This document shows positions 18,630-26,799 of a stretch of 64,000 bases of DNA, piece after piece. Under the pieces are notes generated by a model, which ran no database searches, was not told the origin of the DNA, and saw only the letters and a list, made by a program, of their open reading frames with translations. The stretch spans positions 246,151-310,150 of the forward strand of contig NZ_JACHWZ010000003.1 of the NCBI RefSeq assembly GCF_014191725.1, in the 5' to 3' direction. Origin of the DNA: Microbulbifer rhizosphaerae. Its GTDB lineage: Bacteria; Pseudomonadota; Gammaproteobacteria; Pseudomonadales; Cellvibrionaceae. The position numbers and the translations under genes are program-made. Numbering within the stretch: position 1 is the first letter of the stretch; each line of letters starts with the position of its first letter.

Positions 18630-21347
18630 TTATTCCTTCATACTGTTCTCGTGATCCCGCCTTTTGGAAAAGAGCAACAGCAACTGCATCGTCGCCAGCT
18701 GCAACAACGCCACCGACAGCAGTGCCCCCCAGTGCGCAAGACTCACGGGGGAAACACCCAGTACGCTTTGCATCAACGGTGAATACATGGCGAGGATATG
18801 TATCGCCTGGGCGGCCAGTGTGCCGAGAAGCAGAACCGGGTTGTTGAACAGCGGCTGCCGGAATATCGAGCGGCTTTCCGAGCGGCTGTTGAACACCTGG
18901 ACGTTCTCGAACAGCACCATCAACAACAGCACACTATTGCGCGCTGTCTCGATTTCCCAGCCCTGTCGCAGCAGCCAGCTGAAACAAAAAAAGCTGAGGC
19001 CGCCCATCACCACCCCCGAAACCACTACCCGGCGCACCATCGACGGATTGAACAGCGATTCGCGGGGCGACCGCGGGGGTTTTTGCATCTCGTCGCCCTC
19101 ACCGGGTTCCAGCGCCAGCCCGATGCTCTGCAGGCTGTTGGTCACCAGGTTGAGCCACAGTAACTGCACCGGCGTTAGTGGCAGGGGCAACGCAAATGCG
19201 GAAGCCAGCAGAAACAGCACGATTTCCGCCGCACCGGTGGAAACCAGGAAGAAAACCGTCTTGCGGATATTCTGGTAGGCGATCCGCCCCTCCTCCACCC
19301 CCGACACCACTGAGGCGAAGTTGTCGTCGGTGAGCAGCAGGTCCGCGGACTCCTTCGCCACATCGGTGCCCCGCCGCCCCATGGCCACACCGACGTGGGC
19401 GGCCTTGAGCGCTGGCGCATCATTCACCCCGTCGCCGGTTACCGCGACAAATTCCCCTTGGCGTTGCAACGACCGCACGATGGTGAGTTTCTGTTCCGGC
19501 GATACCCGGGCATAAACCCGGGTGCCACCGGTCAACGCATCCACCGCCTGACCTCCCCGGGCTTCAGCGTCCGCCAATTGCATACCGGTGACCGCGGTTT
19601 CCCCCTTGCCGGCCAGATCCAGTTCCCGCGCAATACTCAGGGCGGTGTGCGGATGATCTCCGGTCAGCATACAGACATTGATTCCCGCCACCCTGCACTG
19701 TGCAATCGCGTCGGGGGCCGAATCCCGCAGCGGGTCGAACATGGCCACCAGGCCCAGCAGGCACAGGTTTTCCAGATTGTCCGCGGCAAAGGAATGCCGG
19801 TTGTGCCAGCTTCCCTCAGCCATCGCCAGCACTCTGGCTCCCCTGCCCGCCAGTTCCTGCATGCGCGCCAGAGCCAGCTTCCGATCCAGCGGAATGTCGC
19901 CATCCGCACCGGCCATATGGCTGCACATCGGCAGCAGTTTTTCCAGCGCTCCCTTGACGCAGACCAGTTGGCGCCCGTCGTCGCGGTGCAGCGTGGCGGC
20001 AAAGCCGAGTGCCGGTTCGTAGTGAATCTGGGCCTGCAGCGGGTACCGGTCCAGCAGTTGGCCCGGCGCCTGGTGGTTTTTGTGCGCGAGCACCAGCAGC
20101 GCCTGATCCACCGCATCGCCACTGCCGTGCCACTGGCCGCCCTCCAACTGGCGCAGCTCGGCCTCGTTGCAGAGTGCCGCCACACGACTGAGGCGGGCCA
20201 GGCGTTCGGCGTCCCCGGGCTGTACCTCCCCCTCCAACGGCAGGCAATCCCCGATCGGTTCTGTGCCGCCGCCGGTCACATGGAATCCGCGCCCGTCGAA
20301 AAAAGCCACTTCGCGGGCCACCAGTTGGTTCAGGGTCAGGGTGCCGGTCTTGTCGGCGGCGATCACCGTGCAGGACCCGAGGCTCTCCACCGCCACCAGC
20401 TTGCGCACGATAACGTGGCGCTTGACCATCCTGCGCATGCTGACGGACAGCACTATGGTCAGCGCCATCGGCAGTCCTTCAGGTATCGCCGATACCGCCA
20501 GTGCCACCGCCGTCATAAAGATCACCAATACCGGCGTACCCCGCGCGAGCTCGATCATCGCCAGCAGCGCCACAGTAATCAACAGCGCGACCGTGAGCCT
20601 TTTACTGAAGCGCTCGATACGCTGGAACAGCGGAGGCCTGACGAGGTCCGCGCTTTCCAGGCTGAGGCTCAATCGTCCCATCTCGGTATTCAGACCAGTA
20701 CCCACCACCAGGCCCCTGGCTCGCCCCGCGGTAACCAGGCTGCCAGCGAAGCACTGGTTGCAGCGCTCCGCCACAGGCGTATCGGGTTCGCAAATGGCCT
20801 GACTATCCTTATTCACTGGCAGTGATTCACCGGTTAGAAAGGATTCATCCACCTCCAAGCCGCGGGCTTCCAGCAAACGCAAGTCCGCGGGCACGCGATC
20901 TCCGGACGACAGCAGCACGAGATCCCCGGGCACCAGTTGCCCGGTAGCCAGCTCGACGATTTCCCCGTCGCGCAATACTCGTGTTTGGCTGACCAGGAGG
21001 TTGCGGAGAGCCTCGGCACTGCGTTGTGCGTGATATTCCTGCAGTGCACCGATAAGCGCGTTGAGCAGCAGGACCAGGCCGATAAATATTGCATCAATCA
21101 GCTCCCCCACGCCGAGTGAGACGACTGTCGCCGCCAGCAGTACATAGATCAGCGGGCTGACAAACTGGCGCAGGAACAACCGCCAGAAACCTGGCAGTTG
21201 TGGCACGGGTAGCGCATTGGTGCCATAACTGGCAAGGCGCCGGGCGGCTTCCGTGGTCGACAAGCCGTCTTCACTGCTGTTCAGTCGAGCGGTCGCTTCG
21301 GTCAGAGGTAAGCAATGCCATTGGCGCTGGCTGTCTGAATCGATCAT
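18630..21347 (-). CDS. P2-type cation-transporting ATPase
   Basis: A 905-residue P-type ATPase with the full domain order: cation_ATPase_N, two membrane helices, actuator domain with TGES near residue 172, M4 with the ion-site motif IPEGLP, phosphorylation motif DKTGTLT (Asp332), nucleotide domain, TGDGVNDAPAL hinge, and six C-terminal membrane helices. IPEGLP and the length place it with Ca2+/Mg2+-type (P2A-like) pumps; the six-helix C-domain fits Ca2+ export. An exact FNR box lies about 100 bases upstream of the ATG, so expression at low oxygen is likely; similar ATPases occur in other gammaproteobacterial FNR regulons. Ion specificity is not proven. Confidence 0.9.
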   Translation of the reverse strand: MIDSDSQRQWHCLPLTEATARLNSSEDGLSTTEAARRLASYGTNALPVPQLPGFWRLFLRQFVSPLIYVLLAATVVSLGVGELIDAIFIGLVLLLNALIGALQEYHAQRSAEALRNLLVSQTRVLRDGEIVELATGQLVPGDLVLLSSGDRVPADLRLLEARGLEVDESFLTGESLPVNKDSQAICEPDTPVAERCNQCFAGSLVTAGRARGLVVGTGLNTEMGRLSLSLESADLVRPPLFQRIERFSKRLTVALLITVALLAMIELARGTPVLVIFMTAVALAVSAIPEGLPMALTIVLSVSMRRMVKRHVIVRKLVAVESLGSCTVIAADKTGTLTLNQLVAREVAFFDGRGFHVTGGGTEPIGDCLPLEGEVQPGDAERLARLSRVAALCNEAELRQLEGGQWHGSGDAVDQALLVLAHKNHQAPGQLLDRYPLQAQIHYEPALGFAATLHRDDGRQLVCVKGALEKLLPMCSHMAGADGDIPLDRKLALARMQELAGRGARVLAMAEGSWHNRHSFAADNLENLCLLGLVAMFDPLRDSAPDAIAQCRVAGINVCMLTGDHPHTALSIARELDLAGKGETAVTGMQLADAEARGGQAVDALTGGTRVYARVSPEQKLTIVRSLQRQGEFVAVTGDGVNDAPALKAAHVGVAMGRRGTDVAKESADLLLTDDNFASVVSGVEEGRIAYQNIRKTVFFLVSTGAAEIVLFLLASAFALPLPLTPVQLLWLNLVTNSLQSIGLALEPGEGDEMQKPPRSPRESLFNPSMVRRVVVSGVVMGGLSFFCFSWLLRQGWEIETARNSVLLLMVLFENVQVFNSRSESRSIFRQPLFNNPVLLLGTLAAQAIHILAMYSPLMQSVLGVSPVSLAHWGALLSVALLQLATMQLLLLFSKRRDHENSMKE

Positions 21348-21450
21348 ATCGGCACTTGCGACATCCGGTTGTACACGGCTTGCGTAAACATGCGGGCCTG
21401 ATTCTGCAACATTAGATGAAAAATTTTATACCCCCACTTTTAGACAGTAT

Positions 21451-21464
21451 TGATCAAAATCAAT
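21451..21464 (-). promoter_or_regulatory. FNR/Anr box of the P-type ATPase gene
   Basis: TTGATCAAAATCAA is a perfect match to TTGAT-N4-ATCAA, about 104 bases before the ATPase ATG on the minus strand. Confidence 0.85.
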
Positions 21465-21815
21465 CAGGTCGTCTCCTTCAGCTACGGCGAGCTGAGCGGT
21501 GTCGGGAAAGGTGATCGCGTGTCGCTCTCAGCAAACGCATTCCCGTACTCTGTAGACCACGAGGAATTCGACTCCGAGCATCGGGTCAGCGGTTGGATCG
21601 CGTAATAGCGCCGAAAGAAATCGAAGTCCAACCGCGCACCCCGCTCCGGCAAGATTATGCGCCGCCTGCTGAAAGCGCGCGAACCGGACCTGCCCTAGGC
21701 CGATACTTCCACCTGGAATAAAGGGAAGAAGACAAAGGGGATAAAGCGAGCTTATCCCTACACATAACGAGAAACGATTGGTCCCCTCTCCTATTGTTTG
21801 CTTAACTCCGTCATG

Positions 21816-21832
21816 CAGGTTATCCGCCTGCC
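21816..21832 (+). promoter_or_regulatory. Leader hairpin, unit A
   Basis: GCAGGTTATCCGCCTGC can fold into a six-pair stem (one G-U) with loop TATCC, about 60 bases before the ATG of the secreted-protein gene. In unit B the same place reads GCAGGT-TATCC-ACCTGC, a perfect stem; the single change keeps pairing (G-U to A-U). Confidence 0.55.
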
Positions 21833-21891
21833 TGGACTCTCACTTACGGGAAGTCGGAGTTCTTTGACACTAATGGAGGAGGATTACTGTC

Positions 21892-22212
21892 ATGAAAGAG
21901 TTAGTATTCAAGTACGTGTTTTTATTCACTTTTTTACTCACATCGTCCGTTTCAGCATTTGCCGCCCAAACCGCAACCGGCCTGGTGTCCCTGTGGTCTA
22001 TATCGCAGACCCCGGGATTTTCGCTGATTGCCGTCGACGGCACCGCAAATGGAGGCAATTCCGTGTTTTGCGCGGTTGATGCAACAGCCGAATTCGGAAG
22101 CACACTGATGAGTTCTGCCGCCACTGCTGCCGTACAAGGCGTAGATGTAACCTTAACGTGTAGTGATGCCGGCCAAGCTCAACAGCTTCAAATGCTTTCA
22201 GGCTCCGATTAA
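21892..22212 (+). CDS. Small secreted protein, module copy A
   Basis: A 106-residue protein not recognised from any family. A clear signal peptide (MKELVFKYVFLFTFLLTSSVSAFA) precedes a mature part of about 80 residues rich in Ala, Ser, Thr, Gly, with two cysteines in the pattern SVFCAVDAT...VTLTCSD that could form one disulfide. GGAGGA before ATG is a good ribosome site. The paralogue 1.5 kb downstream is nearly identical in the signal peptide and in QTATG(L/M)V, Q-T-P-G-F-S-L-I and the cysteine segments; the variable part is a central glycine loop. Followed by a strong hairpin and the anchored-protein gene. Likely an exported structural or interaction protein; that is inference. Confidence 0.8.
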   Translation: MKELVFKYVFLFTFLLTSSVSAFAAQTATGLVSLWSISQTPGFSLIAVDGTANGGNSVFCAVDATAEFGSTLMSSAATAAVQGVDVTLTCSDAGQAQQLQMLSGSD

Positions 22213-22221
22213 CTGGCCGAT

Positions 22222-22258
22222 GGCGCGGAGGCGCAGGGTTAATGGGCGCTTCCGTGCC
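22222..22258 (+). promoter_or_regulatory. Intra-module hairpin, unit A
   Basis: GGCGCGGAGGCGC pairs with GCGCTTCCGTGCC over 13 positions (two G-U) with an 11-base loop, right after the secreted-protein stop. No T-run follows, so it may stabilise the upstream message or reduce read-through rather than terminate. Unit B has the equivalent at 23740-23770. Confidence 0.6.
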
Positions 22259-22313
22259 GCTCATCAATGCTATTGATTTTGATTTGATATAGATCCGAAG
22301 TCAGGAAGACATT

Positions 22314-22835
22314 ATGAAAGTACATACCCTGCTGATCGCCGCATTATTTTTGTTCGGCATTGTTATCGGTTACTGGACCGGAACTCCGGATAATCAGGAT
22401 CTAATGGATAAACACTACAACATGATCCATGAAAACAATGCCTTGCTCGAAAAAGTACATAACCGGTTGAATCAACTTGAAACCGAGACAACGAGACAGG
22501 TCGTGGCAGGTAACTGCCAGACCTACGCCGGGTTGCTGTCCAGCATTCGCGAAACGATCAGTGAATCAATTCGAGATTTATCAGTCAGGTCTGTCGAAGC
22601 AACACTACCTGCCAGCCAGCATGCGGACCCAACGGAAAGACAGCTCGAACTCTACGACGCCATGAAAGCACGTATCTATGCTTACGCCACATCCGGGCAA
22701 CCGCTTATGGAAGCCATGTCATCAGATCCCGAGTTTCAGCAGTTAACCAACGAGCAAAAGAAACAGCTGGCCATGGACGTTGTTTCCCGGCTTAACCGCG
22801 GTGAAATAACAATGGACCAGATACAGGGACGCTGA
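22314..22835 (+). CDS. Membrane-anchored small protein, module copy A
   Basis: A 173-residue protein without recognised family. An N-terminal hydrophobic segment (LLIAALFLFGIVIGYW, about residues 5-20) without a signal-peptidase site suggests a single anchor with the rest outside the cytoplasm. A helical stretch follows (MDKHYNMIHENNALLEKVHNRLNQLE), then a conserved NCQTYAGLLSSIRETIS and a C-terminal part ending DQIQGR that resembles a small EF-hand-free helical bundle. The paralogue in unit B keeps these blocks while the linker around residues 85-105 differs. Lies 102 bases after the secreted-protein gene. It may anchor or chaperone the secreted partner; this is a guess from pairing. Confidence 0.8.
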   Translation: MKVHTLLIAALFLFGIVIGYWTGTPDNQDLMDKHYNMIHENNALLEKVHNRLNQLETETTRQVVAGNCQTYAGLLSSIRETISESIRDLSVRSVEATLPASQHADPTERQLELYDAMKARIYAYATSGQPLMEAMSSDPEFQQLTNEQKKQLAMDVVSRLNRGEITMDQIQGR

Positions 22836-23399
22836 TGCCGACATACCGAACGTGTTTGGCCTGCCAGCAACTACCGGGACCGCGGAGCTCCAGCTCCGCT
22901 TGCGGGCTCCAGGCCTGCCTGAAAAGACAGAAAGAACTCTCGGGGGAGAGCGTTGTAACCGCGCAAGCGCGGCCAAGACCACTCGCACCCGCCCGGCTCA
23001 GCAGTCACAGAGCCGGTGCGGGCCGCGACCCGGGATTATAAAGCTCCGGCTCTGCAAGCGGCACAGCGACCTCGCCGAAACAACTCGGCGGCCCTAAGGC
23101 GCCGCGGATACCCGGTGCGGCCGGGTCAGCCGATTTACCGCCAGAGGTCCCCGCCGTCTGTATTTTACCCAGGAGGGATAACTCTACTTAATTTAAGAAG
23201 CGGTGCCTCACTAGGCCCAGGAAGGTTTTAGTGTCAACAGGCGCAGGAATAAAGCGCGGTTATTCCTACACATAACGAAAAGTGATTGGCGCATGCATAT
23301 TTCGTTTGCTTAACTCCGCCGTGCAGGTTATCCACCTGCCTGGGCTCCTACTCATGAGAAGTCGGAGTCATTTGACACTAACGAAGGAGGACTGCTGTC
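22836..23399. other. Intergenic region between duplicated units
   Basis: No gene is supported. It contains the trailing hairpins of unit A (CTCTCGGGGGAGAG at 22937-22950 and CCGCGCAAGCGCGG at 22959-22972), a GC-rich stretch with a short element at about 23087-23150 that recurs near 31489, and from 23244 the leader of unit B. Confidence 0.5.
23087..23150 (+). repeat. Short dispersed intergenic element, copy 1
   Basis: About 60 bases (GGCGGCCCTAAGGCGCCG ... GCGGCCGGGTCAGCCG ... TACCGCC) match 31489-31553 (GGCAGGGCCGAAGGCGCCG ... GCGGCCGGACCAGCCG ... CACCGCC). A third, weaker relative may lie at 28740-28790. Confidence 0.55.
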
Positions 23400-23726
23400 A
23401 TGAAACAGTTAGTATTCAAGTACGTGTTTTTATTCACCTTTTTGCTCACATCGTCCATTTCAGCATTTGCGGCCCAAACCGCGACCGGCATGGTGAACCT
23501 GTGGTCTGTATCACAGACGCCGGGATTTTCGCTGATATCCGTCGGTGGTGGCGGTGACGGAGGCGGCGGTGGCTCCGTGTTCTGTGCCGTTGATGCGACG
23601 ACCGCATTCGGAGGCACGCTGATGAGTTCAGCGGCCACTGCCGCCACGCAAAGCGCGGAAGTTACCTTGACATGCAGTGACACGGGCCAGGCTCAGCAGC
23701 TTCAACTGTCGTCAGGTTCAGACTAG
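23400..23726 (+). CDS. Small secreted protein, module copy B
   Basis: Paralogue of the gene at 21892, 108 residues, with the same signal peptide (LVFKYVFLFTFLLTSS then SAFA) and the same two cysteines (SVFCAVDAT, VTLTCSD). The main difference is a Gly-rich loop (GGGGDGGGGG) where copy A has DGTANGGN. AAGGAGG before ATG is a strong ribosome site. It is followed by the hairpin 23740-23770 and the second anchored-protein gene. Function unknown; the glycine loop may alter flexibility or binding. Confidence 0.8.
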   Translation: MKQLVFKYVFLFTFLLTSSISAFAAQTATGMVNLWSVSQTPGFSLISVGGGGDGGGGGSVFCAVDATTAFGGTLMSSAATAATQSAEVTLTCSDTGQAQQLQLSSGSD

Positions 23727-23739
23727 CTGATTGATGGGC

Positions 23740-23770
23740 GCGGAAGCGCCGGACTAACAGGTGCTTCCGC
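23740..23770 (+). promoter_or_regulatory. Intra-module hairpin, unit B
   Basis: GCGGAAGC pairs with GCTTCCGC with a 15-base loop, at the same place as the hairpin 22222-22258 in unit A. Several stem bases differ between copies but pairing is kept. Confidence 0.6.
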
Positions 23771-23830
23771 ACCTTTCAAGAACCTCATTGATTTTGATTT
23801 GAGACAGATACCCAAAGTCAGGAAGCCGTC

Positions 23831-24352
23831 ATGAAGAGATATACTCTGTTGGTCAGCACATCCTTATTGTTTGGTATTGCTATCGGCTTCTGGATCGGAA
23901 ACCCGGCACAGCAGAACCTCATGGATAAACACTATAATATGGTCCATGAGAACAACACCTTACTCGAAAAAGTGCATAACCGATTAAACCAACTCGAAAC
24001 TAAGTCGATAAAAAGACTCGCAGTCGGGAATTGTCAGACCTACGCCGGACTGCTGTCCAGCATCAGGGAAACAATCAGCAAATCAATTCGAGATTCATCA
24101 CCAGGCCCAATTGCGGCAGCAGCGACTACCGACCATCCGACAGGTCCGACGGAAGAACAGCAAAAACTCTACGACTCCATGGAACAGCGCATATATGCTT
24201 ACGCTACTTCCGGCCAACCACTTATGGAAGTCATGTCGTCAGACCCCCAATTTGATCAGTTAACCACTGAGCAGAAGAAAGAACTCGCCTTGGAAGTTGT
24301 TGACCGGTTTAATCGCGGAGAAATAACAATGGAGCAGATACAGGGACGCTAG
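23831..24352 (+). CDS. Membrane-anchored small protein, module copy B
   Basis: Paralogue of the gene at 22314 with the same 173-residue length. It has the same N-terminal anchor (LLVSTSLLFGIAIGFWIG), the same helix (MDKHYNMVHENNTLLEKVHN), NCQTYAGLLSSIRETIS with its single cysteine, and the same ending (MEQIQGR). The linker at residues 90-110 (PIAAAATTDHPTGPTEE) has diverged from copy A. Its pairing with a secreted-protein gene in both units argues the two products work together. No family recognised. Confidence 0.8.
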   Translation: MKRYTLLVSTSLLFGIAIGFWIGNPAQQNLMDKHYNMVHENNTLLEKVHNRLNQLETKSIKRLAVGNCQTYAGLLSSIRETISKSIRDSSPGPIAAAATTDHPTGPTEEQQKLYDSMEQRIYAYATSGQPLMEVMSSDPQFDQLTTEQKKELALEVVDRFNRGEITMEQIQGR

Positions 24353-24858
24353 TACCAACGTAAGAACTCGCCTCTGGTCATGCACCATATAAGGTATATG
24401 CAAAACAATATTCCCGGATCAGTGCTTTGTAGAAAAATCTGATTCGTAACCGACAGGCATAGAAGGGACTCTCGGGGGAGAGCGTCGCGACCATGCAAGC
24501 GCGGCCAGCACCACCGCACCTGCCCGGCTCAGGCAGTAAACAGAGCCGAAGCAGGCTGCGGAAATATAGTCACTCACAGGAAGAGAGGTATTGAAAGCGG
24601 GCGCAAGTCCGCTTTTTTTTGCGCCAAATTTACCATACATCTCTATTACCTGGGGACCTCTGAACAAGTCCACAAACTCTCGACGGAGCGTGCTTCGGGC
24701 AGAACTTATACAAGTGCATAAGAATAAGTGATTTGATTTGTTTATCGTGAATCTTTTATATAAAAACACCTGTTTCATGCAGGCATACCACCAATAAATT
24801 ATCTGGTTTTTTTCAGCGTCCCGGGTAGCGATTGCACCTATTTGGAAAGGCAACAGAC
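24353..24858. other. Intergenic region before the first phoX-like gene
   Basis: No gene is supported. It carries the trailing element of unit B (24467-24562), a Rho-independent terminator at 24594-24620 and AT-rich promoter DNA near 24705-24770 with TTATACAAGTGCATAAGAATAAGTGATTTG-like features weakly related to the leaders at 26948 and 29485. Confidence 0.5.
24594..24620 (+). terminator. Rho-independent terminator after module B
   Basis: AAAGCGG-gcgcaagt-CCGCTTT followed by a run of T (eight T in total) forms a compact hairpin with U-tail; it closes the duplicated-module transcript. Confidence 0.75.
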
Positions 24859-26799
24859 ATGCTCAAAGACATCCTTAGATCCAAAGGAGCCACGTTCAAG
24901 GCTTCCGACGATATACCCCTGAACCCCAATCCGAAGGTTACCTTCGATAAGGTGACAGAAAGCCGTTACGAGCAGCGCGCGATGCCGAAGGAGGCGATCT
25001 CAGCCAGGGCAGCGGCCGACAGACGTTACCTCTGGGAGGAGGTTTCCCACGGCGTTGACGAGACGCACCACGTGGCACCCGGCTACAGCGCCGAGATTCT
25101 GATCCGCTGGGGAGATCCGGTTTTCGCCGACTCGCCGCCCTTCGACCCGATGAACCAGAGCGCCGCCGCACAGCGGAAACAGTTCGGCTACAACAACGAC
25201 TACCTCGGCTACATCGGCCTGCCGCTGGGCTCCGACAACCCGGACCACGGCCTGCTCTGCGTGAATCACGAATACACCAACGAGGAAATGATGTTCCCCG
25301 GTATCGGCCGGCAGGATAACAAGGGCTTTGCCGACATGACCGAGGAGCTGGTCGATATCGAGTTGGCCGCTCACGGCGGTACCGTCATCGAGTTGAAACG
25401 CGAAGGCGGCCGCTGGCGGGTGGTGACCGACGGGCAGTACAACCGGCGCATTACCGGAGGCGATACCGAGATGGAAATCGCCGGCCCCGCTGCCGGGCAC
25501 TACCGCATGAAGACCTCAGCCGACCCGGCCGGCGTAGTCTGCATCGGCACTCTCAACAATTGCGCCGGGGGCATCACCCCTTGGGGCACCTACCTGATGG
25601 CGGAGGAGAACTTCCACCATTATTTTGGCGGCATCCTGAAAAACGGCCATCCGGAAGCACGCAATTACAGGCGCTGTGGCGTACCCTCTGACTGGTGCGC
25701 CTGGCCGAAGTTTCACAAGCGATTCGACATCAATGCCGAGCCCAACGAGGCCAACCGCTTCGGGTGGGTAGTTGAGGTCGACGTCTTCGATCCGAACTCC
25801 CGGCCGAAGAAGCGCACGGCCTTGGGCCGCTTCAAGCACGAGGGCGCCGAGCCGATCGTCAATTCCGACGGTCGCGTTGTGGTCTATATGGGCGACGACC
25901 AGCGCTTCGACTACCTCTACCGCTTCGTCTCCGAGGGGCGCTACAGCCCGGACGACCGCCCGGCCAACATGGACCTGTTGGATAGCGGCACTCTGTCTGT
26001 GGCGCGTTTCTACGAAGACGGCTCTCTGGAATGGCTGCCTCTGGTACACGGCGAGGGGCCACTGACGGCGGAGAACGGCTTCTACAGCCAGGCCGATGTG
26101 GTCATCGAGGCCCGTACCGCCGCCGACATGCTGGGGGCAACGCCGATGGACCGTCCGGAGGACGTGGAACCGAACCCGTGGGCCGATAAGGTCTACGTCA
26201 TGTTGACCAATAACTCCGCGCGCACGGCCGACGCCGTAGACAGCCCCAACCCGCGCGGTCCCAACCACTTTGGCCAGATCGTCGAGCTCTCGCCACCGGA
26301 GGGGAACCATACGGCTGAACGCTTTACCTGGGAACTGCTGGTGGTCGCCGGTAATCCGAAGTATTCCGAGTCCGGCGCCATGTACCACGAGGCGACCTCG
26401 GAGAACGGTTGGTTCGGCTCGCCGGACAACTGCTGCGTGGATGCCAGGGGGCGTCTCTGGGTATCCACCGACCAGGGCCCCAACTGGATGAAGACCGGCA
26501 ATGCCGACGGCCTTTTCGGCTTGGAGACCGAAGGCGACCTGCGCGGTTACAGCAAAATGTTCTTCCGTACTCCGATCGGGGCGGAGCTCTGCAGTCCCCG
26601 TTTTACCGCCGATAACGGGACGCTCTTTGTCGCTGTGCAGCATCCCGGCACCGACGGAACCGAGCACTTCCCCGGCTTCGAACGGAACTCGACTTTCGAG
26701 GATCCGGCCACACGCTGGCCCGATTTTACCGAGGATATGCCGCCGCGTCCTTCCGTAGTGGTAATCCAGAAGAATGACGGTGGCGAGATCGGCACTTGA
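24859..26799 (+). CDS. PhoX-family (DUF839) phosphatase-like protein without Tat signal
   Basis: A 646-residue DUF839/PhoX protein. PhoX enzymes are periplasmic Ca/Fe phosphomonoesterases with a six-bladed propeller. Family marks include GYSAEILIRWGDP, CVNHEYTNEEMMFPG, NNCAGGITPWGTYLMAEENFH, GWVVEVDVFDP, and LGRFKHEGAEP. The start at 24859 has GGAAAGG upstream; the longer frame would need a TTG start. Unlike usual PhoX, no twin-arginine or Sec signal is visible at the N-terminus (MLKDILRSKGATF...), so it is either cytoplasmic or exported some other way. Neighbouring second PhoX-like gene and phytase suggest a phosphate-ester theme. The family call is firm; activity and location uncertain. Confidence 0.88.
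   Translation: MLKDILRSKGATFKASDDIPLNPNPKVTFDKVTESRYEQRAMPKEAISARAAADRRYLWEEVSHGVDETHHVAPGYSAEILIRWGDPVFADSPPFDPMNQSAAAQRKQFGYNNDYLGYIGLPLGSDNPDHGLLCVNHEYTNEEMMFPGIGRQDNKGFADMTEELVDIELAAHGGTVIELKREGGRWRVVTDGQYNRRITGGDTEMEIAGPAAGHYRMKTSADPAGVVCIGTLNNCAGGITPWGTYLMAEENFHHYFGGILKNGHPEARNYRRCGVPSDWCAWPKFHKRFDINAEPNEANRFGWVVEVDVFDPNSRPKKRTALGRFKHEGAEPIVNSDGRVVVYMGDDQRFDYLYRFVSEGRYSPDDRPANMDLLDSGTLSVARFYEDGSLEWLPLVHGEGPLTAENGFYSQADVVIEARTAADMLGATPMDRPEDVEPNPWADKVYVMLTNNSARTADAVDSPNPRGPNHFGQIVELSPPEGNHTAERFTWELLVVAGNPKYSESGAMYHEATSENGWFGSPDNCCVDARGRLWVSTDQGPNWMKTGNADGLFGLETEGDLRGYSKMFFRTPIGAELCSPRFTADNGTLFVAVQHPGTDGTEHFPGFERNSTFEDPATRWPDFTEDMPPRPSVVVIQKNDGGEIGT

Larger units (their letters stand above)
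21348..21891. other. Intergenic region with FNR box and possible gene relics
   Basis: No intact gene is seen. It holds the ATPase promoter with its FNR box, then between 21475 and 21700 two short frames that look protein-like without starts (one reads ...DHEEFDSEHRVSGWIA then stop; the other ...SGKIMRRLLKAREPDLP then stop), plausible relics of lost genes. From 21738 the leader of the first duplicated module begins. Confidence 0.4.
21738..23025 (+). repeat. Tandem duplication 1, unit A
   Basis: First copy of a roughly 1.3 kb unit: leader (CCTACACATAACGA, GATTGG, GTTTGCTTAACTCCG), hairpin, secreted-protein gene, intergenic hairpin, anchored-protein gene and a trailing element (ACTCTCGGGGGAGAG ... 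CAAGCGCGGCCA). The unit recurs at about 23244-24562 with a period of about 1.51 kb. Confidence 0.9.
23244..24562 (+). repeat. Tandem duplication 1, unit B
   Basis: Second copy of the two-gene module, with the same leader, leader hairpin (23323-23339), ribosome site, intergenic hairpin and trailing element as unit A. Divergence is mostly at silent positions and in two linker segments, showing the proteins are under constraint. Confidence 0.9.

Noticed and set aside
21892..24352. R-body (Reb) proteins as identity of the duplicated secreted module
   Set aside because: They carry cleavable signal peptides and cysteines and do not show the Reb sequence pattern.
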